Shown piece by piece: positions 28,152 to 36,342 of a DNA stretch of 40,688 nucleotides. The notes under the pieces were generated by a model. That model did no database searches. It had not been told where the DNA came from and saw only the letters and a program-made list of their open reading frames with translations. How positions within the stretch are numbered: position 1 is the stretch's first letter; each line of letters begins with the position of its first letter. A program made the position numbers and the translations under genes. Source of the stretch: Acidocella sp. GTDB lineage: Bacteria > Pseudomonadota > Alphaproteobacteria > Acetobacterales > Acetobacteraceae. The stretch spans positions 1 to 40,688 of the forward strand of contig DAIDJU010000010.1 of NCBI GenBank assembly GCA_027451225.1. The letters run 5' to 3'.

Positions 28152-28852
28152 CCACGCGATGGAGCTTCAAGCGGGTGGTCATCGACCTGCACCGCAGCGC
28201 CACGGACCAATCCGCCATCGCCCAAGCCAGCGAGCTGGCGGCGGCCATGGGGCTGGAACTGTTTGGCCGCTTCATCCCCTCGCCGGGCCTCGCCAACCTC
28301 GCGCAACTGCCCTTCGCGCGGGAATTCCGCCCGATGGAGCGCGAATGGCGCCCGCTGGACCCGGAGCGCGCGGCGCAGGAGCTGGACCTTGCCGCCGCCG
28401 CCGCGCGCCGGTTGTTCCAGCGCGCGGCCGGGGCGGTGGCGCAGCGTTTCGAGGTCATCGAGAACCAGACCGACGGGTTCCACCCGCAAGAGGACATCGC
28501 GGTGCTGCGCTATGCCGAATGCCTGGAAGCGTCCTGCGCCATGGTGCTGGACGAAGCCCTGCGCAGCGCGGCCGCGGTGCTGATCGTGCCCGGCAACGTC
28601 AAACCCCGGCGCGGTCCGGTGGTCGCCCTGGCTGACTCGCCCGGCGACCCGGCGCTGGATGTCGCCTCCGCCCTGGCCGCCGCCGTGGGCGAAACCGCGC
28701 TGGGCATCGGCATGCGCACCCCCGGCCATGCCCCGCCACCGCCTGAGGGGCGGCTCATCGTCATCACCCGCCACACCCTGCCGGACGACGCCCTGCTGGT
28801 CCTGGCCAGCCATAAGCGCGTGCCGGTGCTGGTGCTGCGTCCCCCCGCCTGA
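28148..28852 (+). CDS. Usp-like protein of unknown function, coupled to the Lon-like protease
   Basis: A 234-residue cytosolic protein that I do not recognise firmly. The start, FKRVVIDLHRSATDQSAIAQASELAAAMGLELFG, has the beta-alpha pattern of a universal stress protein domain. A second half (PVVALADSPGDPALDVASALA ... VPVLVLRPPA) again looks like the end of a Usp domain, suggesting a tandem but divergent Usp. No nucleotide-binding G-2x-G-9x-G(S/T) is clear. ATG overlaps the protease stop (ATGA), so the product is likely made with the protease and may be a regulator or adaptor of it. That role is inference. Confidence 0.65.
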   Translation: MTTRWSFKRVVIDLHRSATDQSAIAQASELAAAMGLELFGRFIPSPGLANLAQLPFAREFRPMEREWRPLDPERAAQELDLAAAAARRLFQRAAGAVAQRFEVIENQTDGFHPQEDIAVLRYAECLEASCAMVLDEALRSAAAVLIVPGNVKPRRGPVVALADSPGDPALDVASALAAAVGETALGIGMRTPGHAPPPPEGRLIVITRHTLPDDALLVLASHKRVPVLVLRPPA

Positions 28853-28908
28853 GCGCCCCCTGCTCACGATTCTGGCATCATGGCGGGAAAATTGGTATTA
28901 AAGGCGCC

Positions 28909-29190
28909 ATGTCTCGTTATGCACGCCTATTCTGTCTCGCAGCGCTTGCCCTGCCCGTAGCGTCCCCCGCTCTCGCGCAATACGCGGATAGCCCCAGCTC
29001 CGGCGAGGTCTCGCACCAGTTCAGCTCCGGCGCCAACCGCGTCGGCCAGGGCGCAACCCAGATCGGCGAAGGCATCAAGAACGGCGCGATCATGACCTGG
29101 GACGCCATGAAGAACGGCGCGCACGCCTTCGCCAACAGCTTCAACGGGGACCAGTCCAACTCGCCGCATTATAATTCATCGTCGCAATAA
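28909..29190 (+). CDS. Small secreted protein of unknown function
   Basis: A 93-residue protein with a clear Sec signal peptide (about 1-23, cleavage at ALA-QY). The mature 70 residues are polar, rich in Ser, Asn, Gly and Gln, with no cysteine. An amphipathic stretch (GANRVGQGATQIGEGIKNGAIMTWDAMKNGAHAFANSF) could form a periplasmic helix. I do not recognise the family. It precedes the polyene operon by 212 bases on the same strand but has its own spacing and no coupling, so a link is not shown. Confidence 0.65.
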   Translation: MSRYARLFCLAALALPVASPALAQYADSPSSGEVSHQFSSGANRVGQGATQIGEGIKNGAIMTWDAMKNGAHAFANSFNGDQSNSPHYNSSSQ

Positions 29191-29242
29191 GTTTCCGGAA
29201 GCGGGCCGGGCGGAACCTGTCAATCTTGTAACCCCACAGGCC

Positions 29243-29264
29243 GCCCCTGCATGACATGCGGGGC
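29243..29264 (+). other. Weak GC hairpin between the secreted protein gene and the polyene operon
   Basis: GCCCC (29243-29247) pairs with GGGGC (29260-29264), extended by GCA/TGC across a bulged T. There is no T run. It could be a weak terminator for the secreted protein gene. Confidence 0.3.
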
Positions 29265-29283
29265 CGCCCGACAGCCCCTCTGC

Positions 29284-29311
29284 TTGCAACACCGGGATGA
29301 TCTGCTAGACG
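29284..29311 (+). promoter_or_regulatory. Candidate promoter of the polyene operon
   Basis: TTGCAA (29284-29289) and TAGACG (29306-29311) are separated by 16 bases, about 90 bases before the acyl carrier protein gene. This is a reasonable sigma-70-type pair for an alphaproteobacterium but matches the -10 consensus at only three positions. It is the best candidate in the 212-base gap. Confidence 0.35.
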
Positions 29312-29316
29312 TTTCA

Positions 29317-29406
29317 ATGAGACTGGAAGGGTTGCTTGTGGACATTGCTTACGAAAACCGGCTTGCCGCCTATGTGTTTCCGGTAACCGGAGTCTTGGCC
29401 AAATGA
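29317..29406 (+). CDS. Possible 29-residue leader ORF coupled to the acyl carrier protein gene
   Basis: ATG at 29317 opens a 29-codon frame (MRLEGLLVDIAYENRLAAYV...) that ends in the ATGA shared with the start of the next gene, the same junction used through the operon. It is too short for the ORF track. The same frame is open back to 29191. No ribosome site is clear upstream, and the ATG lies almost at the predicted transcription start. The coincidence of the ATGA overlap is the only strong argument, so coding status is uncertain. Confidence 0.25.
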   Translation: MRLEGLLVDIAYENRLAAYVFPVTGVLAK

Positions 29407-29681
29407 GCATCAGCAACACCACGCAGACAACCGAAGAAGCCGAACTCGCCCGCCTGATCGTCGAGACCCTGAACCTGGAAGTGACGGCCGAGAGCATCGA
29501 CCCGGAAACCCCGATCTATGGCGAGGGGCTGGGGCTGGATTCGATCGATATGCTGGAGATCGCCCTTGTCGTGTCGCAGCGCTATGGCGTGAAGCTGCGC
29601 GCGGACGATGAAAACAACGTTCAGATCTTCCAATCCCTGCGCAGCCTGAACCGCTTCATCCAGGACCACCGGGGCGCGTAA
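29403..29681 (+). CDS. Acyl carrier protein of the aryl-polyene-type operon
   Basis: A 92-residue phosphopantetheine carrier that holds the growing chain as a thioester. The attachment site is Ser47 in GLGLDSIDMLEIAL, with helix-rich flanks. DSID differs from the DSLD of primary FabC/AcpP proteins and is typical of secondary-metabolism and polyene ACPs. It is the first clear gene of the operon. E. coli-type APE clusters have two carrier proteins; only this one is seen here, so a second may lie beyond the right edge. Its stop is directly followed by the ATG of the next gene. Confidence 0.92.
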   Translation: MSISNTTQTTEEAELARLIVETLNLEVTAESIDPETPIYGEGLGLDSIDMLEIALVVSQRYGVKLRADDENNVQIFQSLRSLNRFIQDHRGA

Positions 29682-30251
29682 ATGCGGGCCGAGCCAGCCG
29701 CCCGCCCGCCTGCTCTGGGGCTTATGGCGCTTATCGCCGTCCCGGTCCTGTTCCATCTCATCATCGTCTACACCGCCCACACCCCTCTGGCCTTGCGCTT
29801 CAGCGCCGGGGGGCTGGCCAAGCTGGGCTTCGTCTCGGTGGCGGCGCTGATGCATTGGGGGCTGTATACCAGCCTGCTCGCCACCTTTGGGCTGACTTTG
29901 CGCCCCGGCCATGAGCCGCTCATCACCGGCATGGCGCGGCGCCTGCATGGCGATATCGCGGATGAGCTGGTCCGCTACACCCGCAACGTCACCATCGCCT
30001 GGACGATCTTCTTTGCGATGCAGCTCACCCTGTCCATCACGCTGTTCTGCTTCGCCCCGCTGGTGGTGTGGTCCTTCTTCGTCAATATTCTGGATATCCC
30101 GCTGGTGGTGACGATGTTCGCGGCGGAATACGCCATCCGGCTGCGCTGCCTGAAGAATCCGCCTCGCCATTCCCTGTCCATGATCTTCAATATGGTCGCC
30201 GGTTCCGTGCGCGAGGCGAGGGAGCGTCCGGCCAGGCAGGAAAACTTATGA
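29682..30251 (+). CDS. COG4648-like integral membrane protein of polyene clusters
   Basis: A 189-residue protein with about four hydrophobic segments (about 12-30, 44-68, 105-125, 128-146) and a basic C-terminal tail. The layout fits the small predicted membrane proteins (COG4648) that accompany ACP and AMP-ligase genes in aryl polyene and xanthomonadin clusters. Their role is not established; a membrane platform for the synthase or transport has been considered. It abuts the carrier protein gene and overlaps the ligase gene by 4 bases. Family assignment is from position and topology. Confidence 0.7.
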   Translation: MRAEPAARPPALGLMALIAVPVLFHLIIVYTAHTPLALRFSAGGLAKLGFVSVAALMHWGLYTSLLATFGLTLRPGHEPLITGMARRLHGDIADELVRYTRNVTIAWTIFFAMQLTLSITLFCFAPLVVWSFFVNILDIPLVVTMFAAEYAIRLRCLKNPPRHSLSMIFNMVAGSVREARERPARQENL

Positions 30252-31573
30252 ATACCCCAACGGCGCATGTTTATTCCGTAACCTCCCACGCGGCGGAGGA
30301 TATCGTCGCCCGGCGCGGCGGCGAAACGCTGAGCGCCGCGCAATTCCAGCGCGACGCGGCCGCCCTGGCGGCGCGGCTCCCCGCACGGCGGCACATCATC
30401 AATCTGTGCACCGACCGTTACCGCTTCATGGTCGGGCTGGCGGCGGCGCTGCTGCGCGGGCAGGTCAGCCTGATGCCCACCGCCAACGTCCCCGAGGCCC
30501 TGCGCGCCTTGGCCGAGGATTACCCGGACCTCTACGCCCTGACCGACACAGGCGAGGCGGTGGTGCCAAGCTTCGCCTATCCGGCGGACCTCTCCGGCGC
30601 GGCGGCGGACATGCCCCTTATCCCCGGCCAACAGCGCGCCGCCGTGCAGTTCACCTCGGGTTCCACTGGCAAGCCCAAGCCGGTGCCCAAATCCTGGTCC
30701 ACGCTGGTGCATAGCGCCCGCACCGCCGGGGCGCGGCTCAATGCCCCGGCCCTGAAGGGGGCCACCATCGTCGGCACCGTGCCGCACCAGCATAGCTACG
30801 GGCTGGAATCCATCGTCATGCTCGCCCTCCAGCATGGGTTCGCGGTGGAAGCCTCCAGCCCGCTCTACCCGGCGGATGTGCGCGCGGCCCTCGAGAGCGC
30901 CCCGCGCCCGCGCATTCTGGTGACCACGCCGGTGCATCTGCGCGCTTTGGTGGCGGAGCCCGAGGGCATGCCGGTGGTGGACCTCATCCTCTCCGCCACC
31001 GCACCGCTGCCCGAGGCGCTGGCCCAGGCCGCCGAGACCTGTCTCGGCGCACCGCTGGTCGAGATCTATGGCTGCACCGAGGCCGGGCAGGCGGCCTCCC
31101 GCCGTTCCACGCAAGAGACGGACTGGCATCTTTTCGACGATATCGACCTGCGCCAGGACGAAACCGGCAACTGGGCCAGCGGCAAGGCGGTGGAAGGCAT
31201 CGCGCCGTTGCAGGATGTGATCGAGCTGACCGGGCCGCGCCATTTCCGCCTGGGGGCGCGGGCTTCGGAGCTGGTGAACATCGCGGGCAAGCGCAGTTCG
31301 CTGCCCTATCTCAACAACCAGCTCCTCTCCATCCCCGGCGTGCAGGACGGCGCCTTTCTGCTCGACGACGACGCCACCGGGCCCGTGCAACGGCTGATGG
31401 CCATGGCCGTGGCGCCCGCCCTCACGCGGGAGGACATCCTGCGCGCCTTGCGCGAGCGCATCGACCCCGCCTTCCTCCCCCGTCCGCTGGTGGTGGTGCA
31501 GTCCCTGCCCCGCAACGCCGTGGGCAAGCTGCCGCGCACCGATTTGCTGCGCCTGCTCGGCCGCACCTCATGA
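30248..31573 (+). CDS. Acyl/aryl-activating AMP ligase (starter-unit loading)
   Basis: A 441-residue ANL-superfamily enzyme that should adenylate a carboxylic acid and load it on the carrier protein. The ATP loop [16 protein letters not shown] (135-150), the mid-domain EIYGCTEAGQAASR, and the C-terminal PRNAVGKLPR lysine are present. It is shorter than FadD or Acs and resembles the ApeH-type ligases of polyene clusters, which use 4-hydroxybenzoate or cinnamate-type starters. ATG at 30248 is chosen (AGGAAA upstream, ATGA overlap) over the track's 30068. No tyrosine or phenylalanine ammonia-lyase or chorismate lyase gene is in the window, so the starter acid is unknown. Confidence 0.87.
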   Translation: MNTPTAHVYSVTSHAAEDIVARRGGETLSAAQFQRDAAALAARLPARRHIINLCTDRYRFMVGLAAALLRGQVSLMPTANVPEALRALAEDYPDLYALTDTGEAVVPSFAYPADLSGAAADMPLIPGQQRAAVQFTSGSTGKPKPVPKSWSTLVHSARTAGARLNAPALKGATIVGTVPHQHSYGLESIVMLALQHGFAVEASSPLYPADVRAALESAPRPRILVTTPVHLRALVAEPEGMPVVDLILSATAPLPEALAQAAETCLGAPLVEIYGCTEAGQAASRRSTQETDWHLFDDIDLRQDETGNWASGKAVEGIAPLQDVIELTGPRHFRLGARASELVNIAGKRSSLPYLNNQLLSIPGVQDGAFLLDDDATGPVQRLMAMAVAPALTREDILRALRERIDPAFLPRPLVVVQSLPRNAVGKLPRTDLLRLLGRTS

Positions 31574-31857
31574 CCGGCTGGCGGACACAGGCCCTGACCA
31601 TCCCCGCCGAGCACCCCAGCGCCGACGGGCATTTCCCAGGCAACCCGATCATCCCAGGCGCGCTGCTGCTGGATGTGGCGCTCGAGGCGATGGGTGTCGC
31701 GGGCGGCGCGGTGATCCGGAGCGCGAAATTCCTCCGCCCCGTGCGCCCCGGCACAGCGCTGGAGCTGCGTTGGCAGCCCGCCGGCGAGCAGGCCTGGCGC
31801 TGCGAGTGCCTGGCCGCCGGGGATCTGGCGGCCAGCTTCACGGTGGCGCTGGCATGA
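31570..31857 (+). CDS. Hotdog-fold 3-hydroxyacyl-ACP dehydratase (ApeI/FabZ-like)
   Basis: A compact 95-residue protein carrying the FabZ-type signature HFPGNPIIPGALLLDVALEA with catalytic His21. It is shorter than FabZ (about 140-150), as seen for ApeI-type dehydratases of polyene clusters. It would remove water from 3-hydroxyacyl-ACP to give the trans double bonds that are kept and not reduced. It overlaps both neighbours by 4 bases (ATGA). A second hotdog protein of the operon (39522-39959) probably partners with it. Confidence 0.87.
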   Translation: MTGWRTQALTIPAEHPSADGHFPGNPIIPGALLLDVALEAMGVAGGAVIRSAKFLRPVRPGTALELRWQPAGEQAWRCECLAAGDLAASFTVALA

Positions 31858-32756
31858 AGAGCGAAGCGCAAACCCAGGAATGGACCACACAGCGCGAGCG
31901 CGGGGCGCTGCCGGTCATCAAGGCCTGCGTCTGGGTCGCGCTGCGCCTCGGCCGCCGCACGGCGCGGCTGTTTCTCTACCCGGTGTGCCTGTACTTCCTG
32001 CTCTCCTCCCCCGCGGCGAGCGCGGCCTCGCGCGGCTATCTCGCCCGCGTGCTGGGCCGCCCGGCCGGGCAGCGGGATGTGTTCCGCCACTTCCTCACCT
32101 TTGCCTCCTGCGTGCTGGACCGCGTCTTCCTCCTCAACGAGCAGCGGGGCTGGTTCGACATCACCGTGCATAACGAGGCGCTGGTGCAGGAGATCGAGGC
32201 GCAGGGCCGGGGCTGCATGCTGTTCGGCGCGCATTTCGGCAGTTTCGAGGTCGCCCGCGCCGTGGGCCGCCAGCGCGAGCATCTGCCGATCAGCCTGCTG
32301 ATGTACGAGGAAAACGCCCAGAAAATCCGCGCCGCCCTCGCCGCCATCAACCCCAATCTGGCGACGGAGGTGATCGGCCTCGGGCGGCTGGACTCGCTGA
32401 TCGCCGTGGCGGAGCGGTTGCAGCGCGGGCATTTCATCGGCGTACTGGCGGATCGCAATGTCGATGGCCGGGACCTCGTCCGCTACCCGTTCCTGGGCGG
32501 CGAGGCCAGCTTCCCCAAGGGCCCGTTCCGCGTGGCCATGCTGCTCCAGCGCCCGGTGGTGATGATGGCCGGGCTCTATCGCGGCGGGCGGACATACGAT
32601 GTGCGATTCGAGCTGTTGGCCGAGGCCCCCGCCGCGCGCCCGGCGGACCCGGAAGCCTGGATCGACGATGTGATGCGCCGCTATGTCACCCGGCTGGAGG
32701 CGTATTGCCGCGAGGCCCCGTTCAACTGGTTCAACTTCTATGATTTCTGGGCCTAA
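31854..32756 (+). CDS. LpxL/LpxM-type lipid acyltransferase
   Basis: A 300-residue membrane-associated acyltransferase with an N-terminal hydrophobic anchor (about 38-52) and the HX4E active site in GAHFGSFEVAR (H127, E132). DRNVDGRD and FPKGPFRVAML are typical of lipid A late acyltransferases. In polyene clusters the homologue is thought to transfer the polyene acyl chain, or a second fatty acid, onto the lipid anchor. ATG at 31854 (ATGA overlap) is preferred to the track start. The acceptor lipid cannot be read from sequence. Its C-terminal FNWFNFYDFW is conserved in this group. Confidence 0.87.
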   Translation: MKSEAQTQEWTTQRERGALPVIKACVWVALRLGRRTARLFLYPVCLYFLLSSPAASAASRGYLARVLGRPAGQRDVFRHFLTFASCVLDRVFLLNEQRGWFDITVHNEALVQEIEAQGRGCMLFGAHFGSFEVARAVGRQREHLPISLLMYEENAQKIRAALAAINPNLATEVIGLGRLDSLIAVAERLQRGHFIGVLADRNVDGRDLVRYPFLGGEASFPKGPFRVAMLLQRPVVMMAGLYRGGRTYDVRFELLAEAPAARPADPEAWIDDVMRRYVTRLEAYCREAPFNWFNFYDFWA

Positions 32757-32757
32757 C

Positions 32758-33339
32758 ATGCGCAGGGCGCTGCTCGCCGCCCTGCTGCTCCTGGCCCCCG
32801 CCACCCAGGCGCAGACCATGTGGAGCCTGGATGTGCTGATGATCCAGATGGCCCAGGTGCGCGCCGCCTCGGCCAGCTTCACCGAGCAGAGAACCTCGCC
32901 GCTGCTCAACGCCCCGCTGACCACCCAGGGCACGCTGCGCTACACCGCGCCCGCCTATATGCGCAAAACCACGCAGGGCCCGGCGCCGCAGGACTTCATC
33001 CTCGACCACGACCGCATCACCATGAGCGGCGGGCCGGACGGCAAGACGCATGTGTTCCACGCCTCGGACGCGCCGCAGATCGGCGGGCTGGTCGAGGGCA
33101 TCCGCGCCGTGCTGGCGGGGGACGAGGCCACGCTCACCCGGCTCTACACCGTGCAGCTCGGCGGGGACGCCGCCAACTGGCAACTGCAACTCACCCCGCT
33201 TGACCCCAAGGTGGCGAAGCTGGTGCGCGCCATCACCATCGCGGGCAGCGGGGCGCGCATCACCGGCATCGACACCGCCAGCCCCGATGGCAGCGACTCC
33301 CACATGCGCATCGCCGAGACCGTGAGCGATGCGCCCTGA
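32758..33339 (+). CDS. LolA-like periplasmic lipid/lipoprotein carrier
   Basis: A 193-residue exported protein with a signal peptide (about 1-18, cleavage near TQA-QT). The LolA/LolB-like half-barrel shows the typical start ASFTEQRTSPLLNAPLTTQGTLRYTAPAYMRK and DRITMS. In polyene clusters such carriers are thought to shuttle the lipidated polyene from the inner-membrane exporter to the outer membrane. It starts one base after the acyltransferase stop and overlaps the exporter gene by 11 bases. Confidence in the fold is good; cargo is inferred. Confidence 0.84.
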   Translation: MRRALLAALLLLAPATQAQTMWSLDVLMIQMAQVRAASASFTEQRTSPLLNAPLTTQGTLRYTAPAYMRKTTQGPAPQDFILDHDRITMSGGPDGKTHVFHASDAPQIGGLVEGIRAVLAGDEATLTRLYTVQLGGDAANWQLQLTPLDPKVAKLVRAITIAGSGARITGIDTASPDGSDSHMRIAETVSDAP

Positions 33340-35647
33340 ACGTCTCGCCCTCGGGCTCTGGCTGGCGCTGCTGGTGCTGTGCGGCGTCATCGCCGCGCGC
33401 GCCAGCTACCGTACCCAGATGGGCGATTTCCTGCCGCACTCCGCCTCGCTGGAGCAGCAGGTGCTGGCGCAGCAGGTGAATGGCGGGGCGGCCTCGCATA
33501 TCCTGCTCGTCGCGCTGGAGGGCGCGCCCACCGCGACGCTGGCGGCGCTGAGCGAGGATCTCGCCGGAAAGCTGCGGGACAACGCCGCCTTCATCGACGT
33601 GATGAACGGCGACGACCACTCCCTGGCCCAAATCCAGGATTTCATCTGGCGCAACCGCTATCTGCTGAGCGATTCCGTCACCCCCCAGCGCTTCACCGCC
33701 GAGGGGCTGCATACCGCGCTGACCAGCGATATCGGGTTGCTCGGCACCGACCTCGCCCCCGTGCTGAGCCAGAGCCTGCCCCAAGACCCAACCGGCGAGG
33801 CGCTGAACCTGATGTCCACCCTCGCCCCCGCCAGCGCGGGACCGGCGGTGAATGACGGCGTCTGGACCTCGCCCCAAGGCGACGACGCGCTGCTCCTGCT
33901 GCACACCGCCGCCCCCGGCTTCGACCTCGACGCGCAGCAGCGCGACCTGGGGCTGGTGGATGCCGCCTTCGCCGCCGCGCGGGCCGAAACGCCCGGCGCG
34001 CAGGCTGCCAGGCTGGAGATAAGCGGGCCGGGCGTTTTCGGGGTGCGCACCCGGGATGTGACGAAGCACGACGTCACCCGGCTCTCGATCCTCGCCACCA
34101 TCGGGGCGGTCTCGCTGCTGGCCTTCGCCTATCGCTCGCCGCGCGTGCTGCTGCTGGGGCTGCTGCCCATCGCCAGCGGGGCGCTGGCGGCCATCGCCGC
34201 CGTGTCGGTGGGGTTCGGCTTCGTGCATGGCATCACGTTGGGGTTCGGCGTCACCCTCATCGGCGAGGCGATGGATTACGCCATCTATCTCTTCACCCAG
34301 ACCGCCCAGGGCGACACGGCGCGCGACACGCTCTCGCGCATCTGGCCCACGCTGCGGCTGGGGGCGCTCACTTCAGTGGCCGGGTTCGCGGCCATGCTGT
34401 TCTCCAGCTTCACCGGCTTCGCGCAGCTGGGGCTGTTCTCCATCATGGGGCTGATTACCGCCGCCGCCGTTACGCGCTTCGTGCTGCCGCCTCTGATGCC
34501 CAAACAGTTCTTCGCCGTGGGGGCCGGGGGCATGGCCAAGCCGCTGGGCTGGCTCATCCGCCACCAACGCCCGGCGCGCCTCATGGCGCTGGCGGCGCTG
34601 CTGGCGGCGGGGGCGGCGCTGCTCACCCACAGAGGCGGCATGTGGGATGAGAATTTGCTCGACCTCAGCCCCATCCCCACCGCCGCCCAGGCACTGGACG
34701 CGAAACTGCGCCACGAACTCGGCGTGCCAGACCAGCGCTATTTCGCGGTGTTCCAGGCCGGGAGCGCGCAGCAGGCGCTGGCCCGGAGCGAGGCGCTGGC
34801 CCCCGTGCTGGCCGGGCTGAAGGCGGACGGCGCGCTGGCGGGCTACGACCTGCCCAGCAACATTCTGCCCAGCGACGCCACGCAGCGCGCCCGCCAAGCC
34901 GCCCTGCCCGACGCCGCCACGCTCAGCGCCAGGCTGGCCCAGGCGCAAACCGGGCTGCCCTTCCGCGCCGATGCCTTCGCGCCCTTCCTGAAAGACGTGG
35001 CGGCGGCGAAAACCGCTCCGTTGCTCAACGCGGCCAGCCTGCCCCCAGCGCTGGCGCTGCGCTTTGGCTCCATGCTGGTGCAAAACGGGGCCGACTGGGT
35101 CGTCACCGCCCCGCTCACCGACATCGCCGATCCCACGGCGGCGTCCCAGCGCCTCGCCGCCGCCGGCGCGAACTTCGTCGATCTCGACCATGAATCCGCC
35201 ACGCTGATGTCCACCTTCCAGCGCGAGGCGGTGACTCTGGCCGTAGTCGGCAGCCTCGCCATTCTGTCGCTGCTCGTCGTGGGGCTGCGGTCACCGCGCC
35301 GCGCGGCACGGGTGGCGGCGCCGCTCGCCATGGCTGTCGCCATCACGGCGGCGCTGCTCACGCTGGGGGGCGGCAAGCTCTCCATCTTCATGGTCACGGG
35401 GTTTCTGCTCATCGTCGCCATCGGCTCCAATTACTGCCTGTTCTTCGAACGCGCCGTGGCGGGCAGCGTGGCCTGGGAACGGGCCATCGCCTCGATCCTG
35501 CTGGCCAATCTCTGCACCGTGGCGGCTTATGGGCTGATGGCGCTCTCGCATATCCCGGTGCTGCACGATATCGGCGTGACCGTCGCCACCGGCACCTTCC
35601 TCAGCCTGCTCTGCGGCGCGGTGTTCAGCCGTGGGGGCGCGCCATGA
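33329..35647 (+). CDS. MMPL/RND-type exporter of the polyene operon
   Basis: A 772-residue RND-superfamily permease with two halves. Each has one leading helix (about 6-24; about 415-434), a large periplasmic domain, and a bundle of five helices (about 250-400 and 625-765). The RND core motif GEAMDYAIYLFTQ is in the first bundle, matched by AIGSNYCLFFERA in the second, where the Asp is replaced. It belongs to the MMPL exporters that move lipids or pigment conjugates to the outer envelope layers. LolA and acyltransferase neighbours support lipid-polyene export. ATG at 33329 overlaps lolA. Confidence 0.92.
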   Translation: MRPERLALGLWLALLVLCGVIAARASYRTQMGDFLPHSASLEQQVLAQQVNGGAASHILLVALEGAPTATLAALSEDLAGKLRDNAAFIDVMNGDDHSLAQIQDFIWRNRYLLSDSVTPQRFTAEGLHTALTSDIGLLGTDLAPVLSQSLPQDPTGEALNLMSTLAPASAGPAVNDGVWTSPQGDDALLLLHTAAPGFDLDAQQRDLGLVDAAFAAARAETPGAQAARLEISGPGVFGVRTRDVTKHDVTRLSILATIGAVSLLAFAYRSPRVLLLGLLPIASGALAAIAAVSVGFGFVHGITLGFGVTLIGEAMDYAIYLFTQTAQGDTARDTLSRIWPTLRLGALTSVAGFAAMLFSSFTGFAQLGLFSIMGLITAAAVTRFVLPPLMPKQFFAVGAGGMAKPLGWLIRHQRPARLMALAALLAAGAALLTHRGGMWDENLLDLSPIPTAAQALDAKLRHELGVPDQRYFAVFQAGSAQQALARSEALAPVLAGLKADGALAGYDLPSNILPSDATQRARQAALPDAATLSARLAQAQTGLPFRADAFAPFLKDVAAAKTAPLLNAASLPPALALRFGSMLVQNGADWVVTAPLTDIADPTAASQRLAAAGANFVDLDHESATLMSTFQREAVTLAVVGSLAILSLLVVGLRSPRRAARVAAPLAMAVAITAALLTLGGGKLSIFMVTGFLLIVAIGSNYCLFFERAVAGSVAWERAIASILLANLCTVAAYGLMALSHIPVLHDIGVTVATGTFLSLLCGAVFSRGGAP

Positions 35648-36342
35648 ACATCGTCACGCGGCTGGACTACGCCTCCCCCCTGCCCGGCGATGACCGCCTG
35701 CTGCTGGTGATGCTGCCGGGGGCGGGCATCCGCGCCCGGGACTTTGCCGCCCAGGGCATGGTGGCAGCTGCTCACGCACAAAACCTGCCCGTGGATGTGA
35801 GCGTGGTGGAGCCGGATCTCACCCTCTATCTGGAGGACGAGGTAACGGCGGCGCTGCATCGCGAGGTCATCATGCCCGCGCGGGCACGGGGCTATACGCG
35901 CATCTGGCTGCTTGGCATCTCGCTCGGCGGCATGGGGGCGTTGCTCTATGCCAGCGCACATCCCAACGAGGTGGAGGGGCTGGTGCTGCTGGCCCCGTTC
36001 CTCGGCACGCGCGGCACCATGGCCGCGCTGGCCAAGGCGGGCGGGCTGGGGCCCGAGACCCAGGCGCTGGCCACCACCGCGCCGGAGCAGCGCCTGCTCG
36101 GCTGGCTCACCGCGCATCTGGCGCAAGGGGCGGCGGCTCCGGCCCTGTATCTGGGCTATGCGCGGCAGGACCGTTTTGCTCCTGGCCACAGGCTGCTGGC
36201 CGAGCACCTGCCACCTTCGCGCACGGCCATTCAGGATGGCGGGCATGACTGGCCCGCCTGGACGGCGCTATGGCGGGAGCTGCTCGCCCACGCCCCCTTC
36301 CGCCCCAGGCCAAGCGGTGATAGAGATTGTTACAAAATCTGA
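35644..36342 (+). CDS. Alpha/beta hydrolase (thioesterase-like) of the polyene operon
   Basis: A 232-residue alpha/beta hydrolase without signal peptide. The nucleophile elbow is GISLGG (Ser93), the acid is likely D176 in GYARQDRF, and the histidine is H201 in GGHDWPAW. The oxyanion loop is near LPGAGIR. It could release the finished or stalled chain from the carrier protein, as ApeK-type thioesterases do in other APE clusters, though those usually have a hotdog fold; here the fold differs. Overlap ATGA with the exporter gene and TGATG with the following gene show translational coupling. Confidence 0.8.
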   Translation: MNIVTRLDYASPLPGDDRLLLVMLPGAGIRARDFAAQGMVAAAHAQNLPVDVSVVEPDLTLYLEDEVTAALHREVIMPARARGYTRIWLLGISLGGMGALLYASAHPNEVEGLVLLAPFLGTRGTMAALAKAGGLGPETQALATTAPEQRLLGWLTAHLAQGAAAPALYLGYARQDRFAPGHRLLAEHLPPSRTAIQDGGHDWPAWTALWRELLAHAPFRPRPSGDRDCYKI

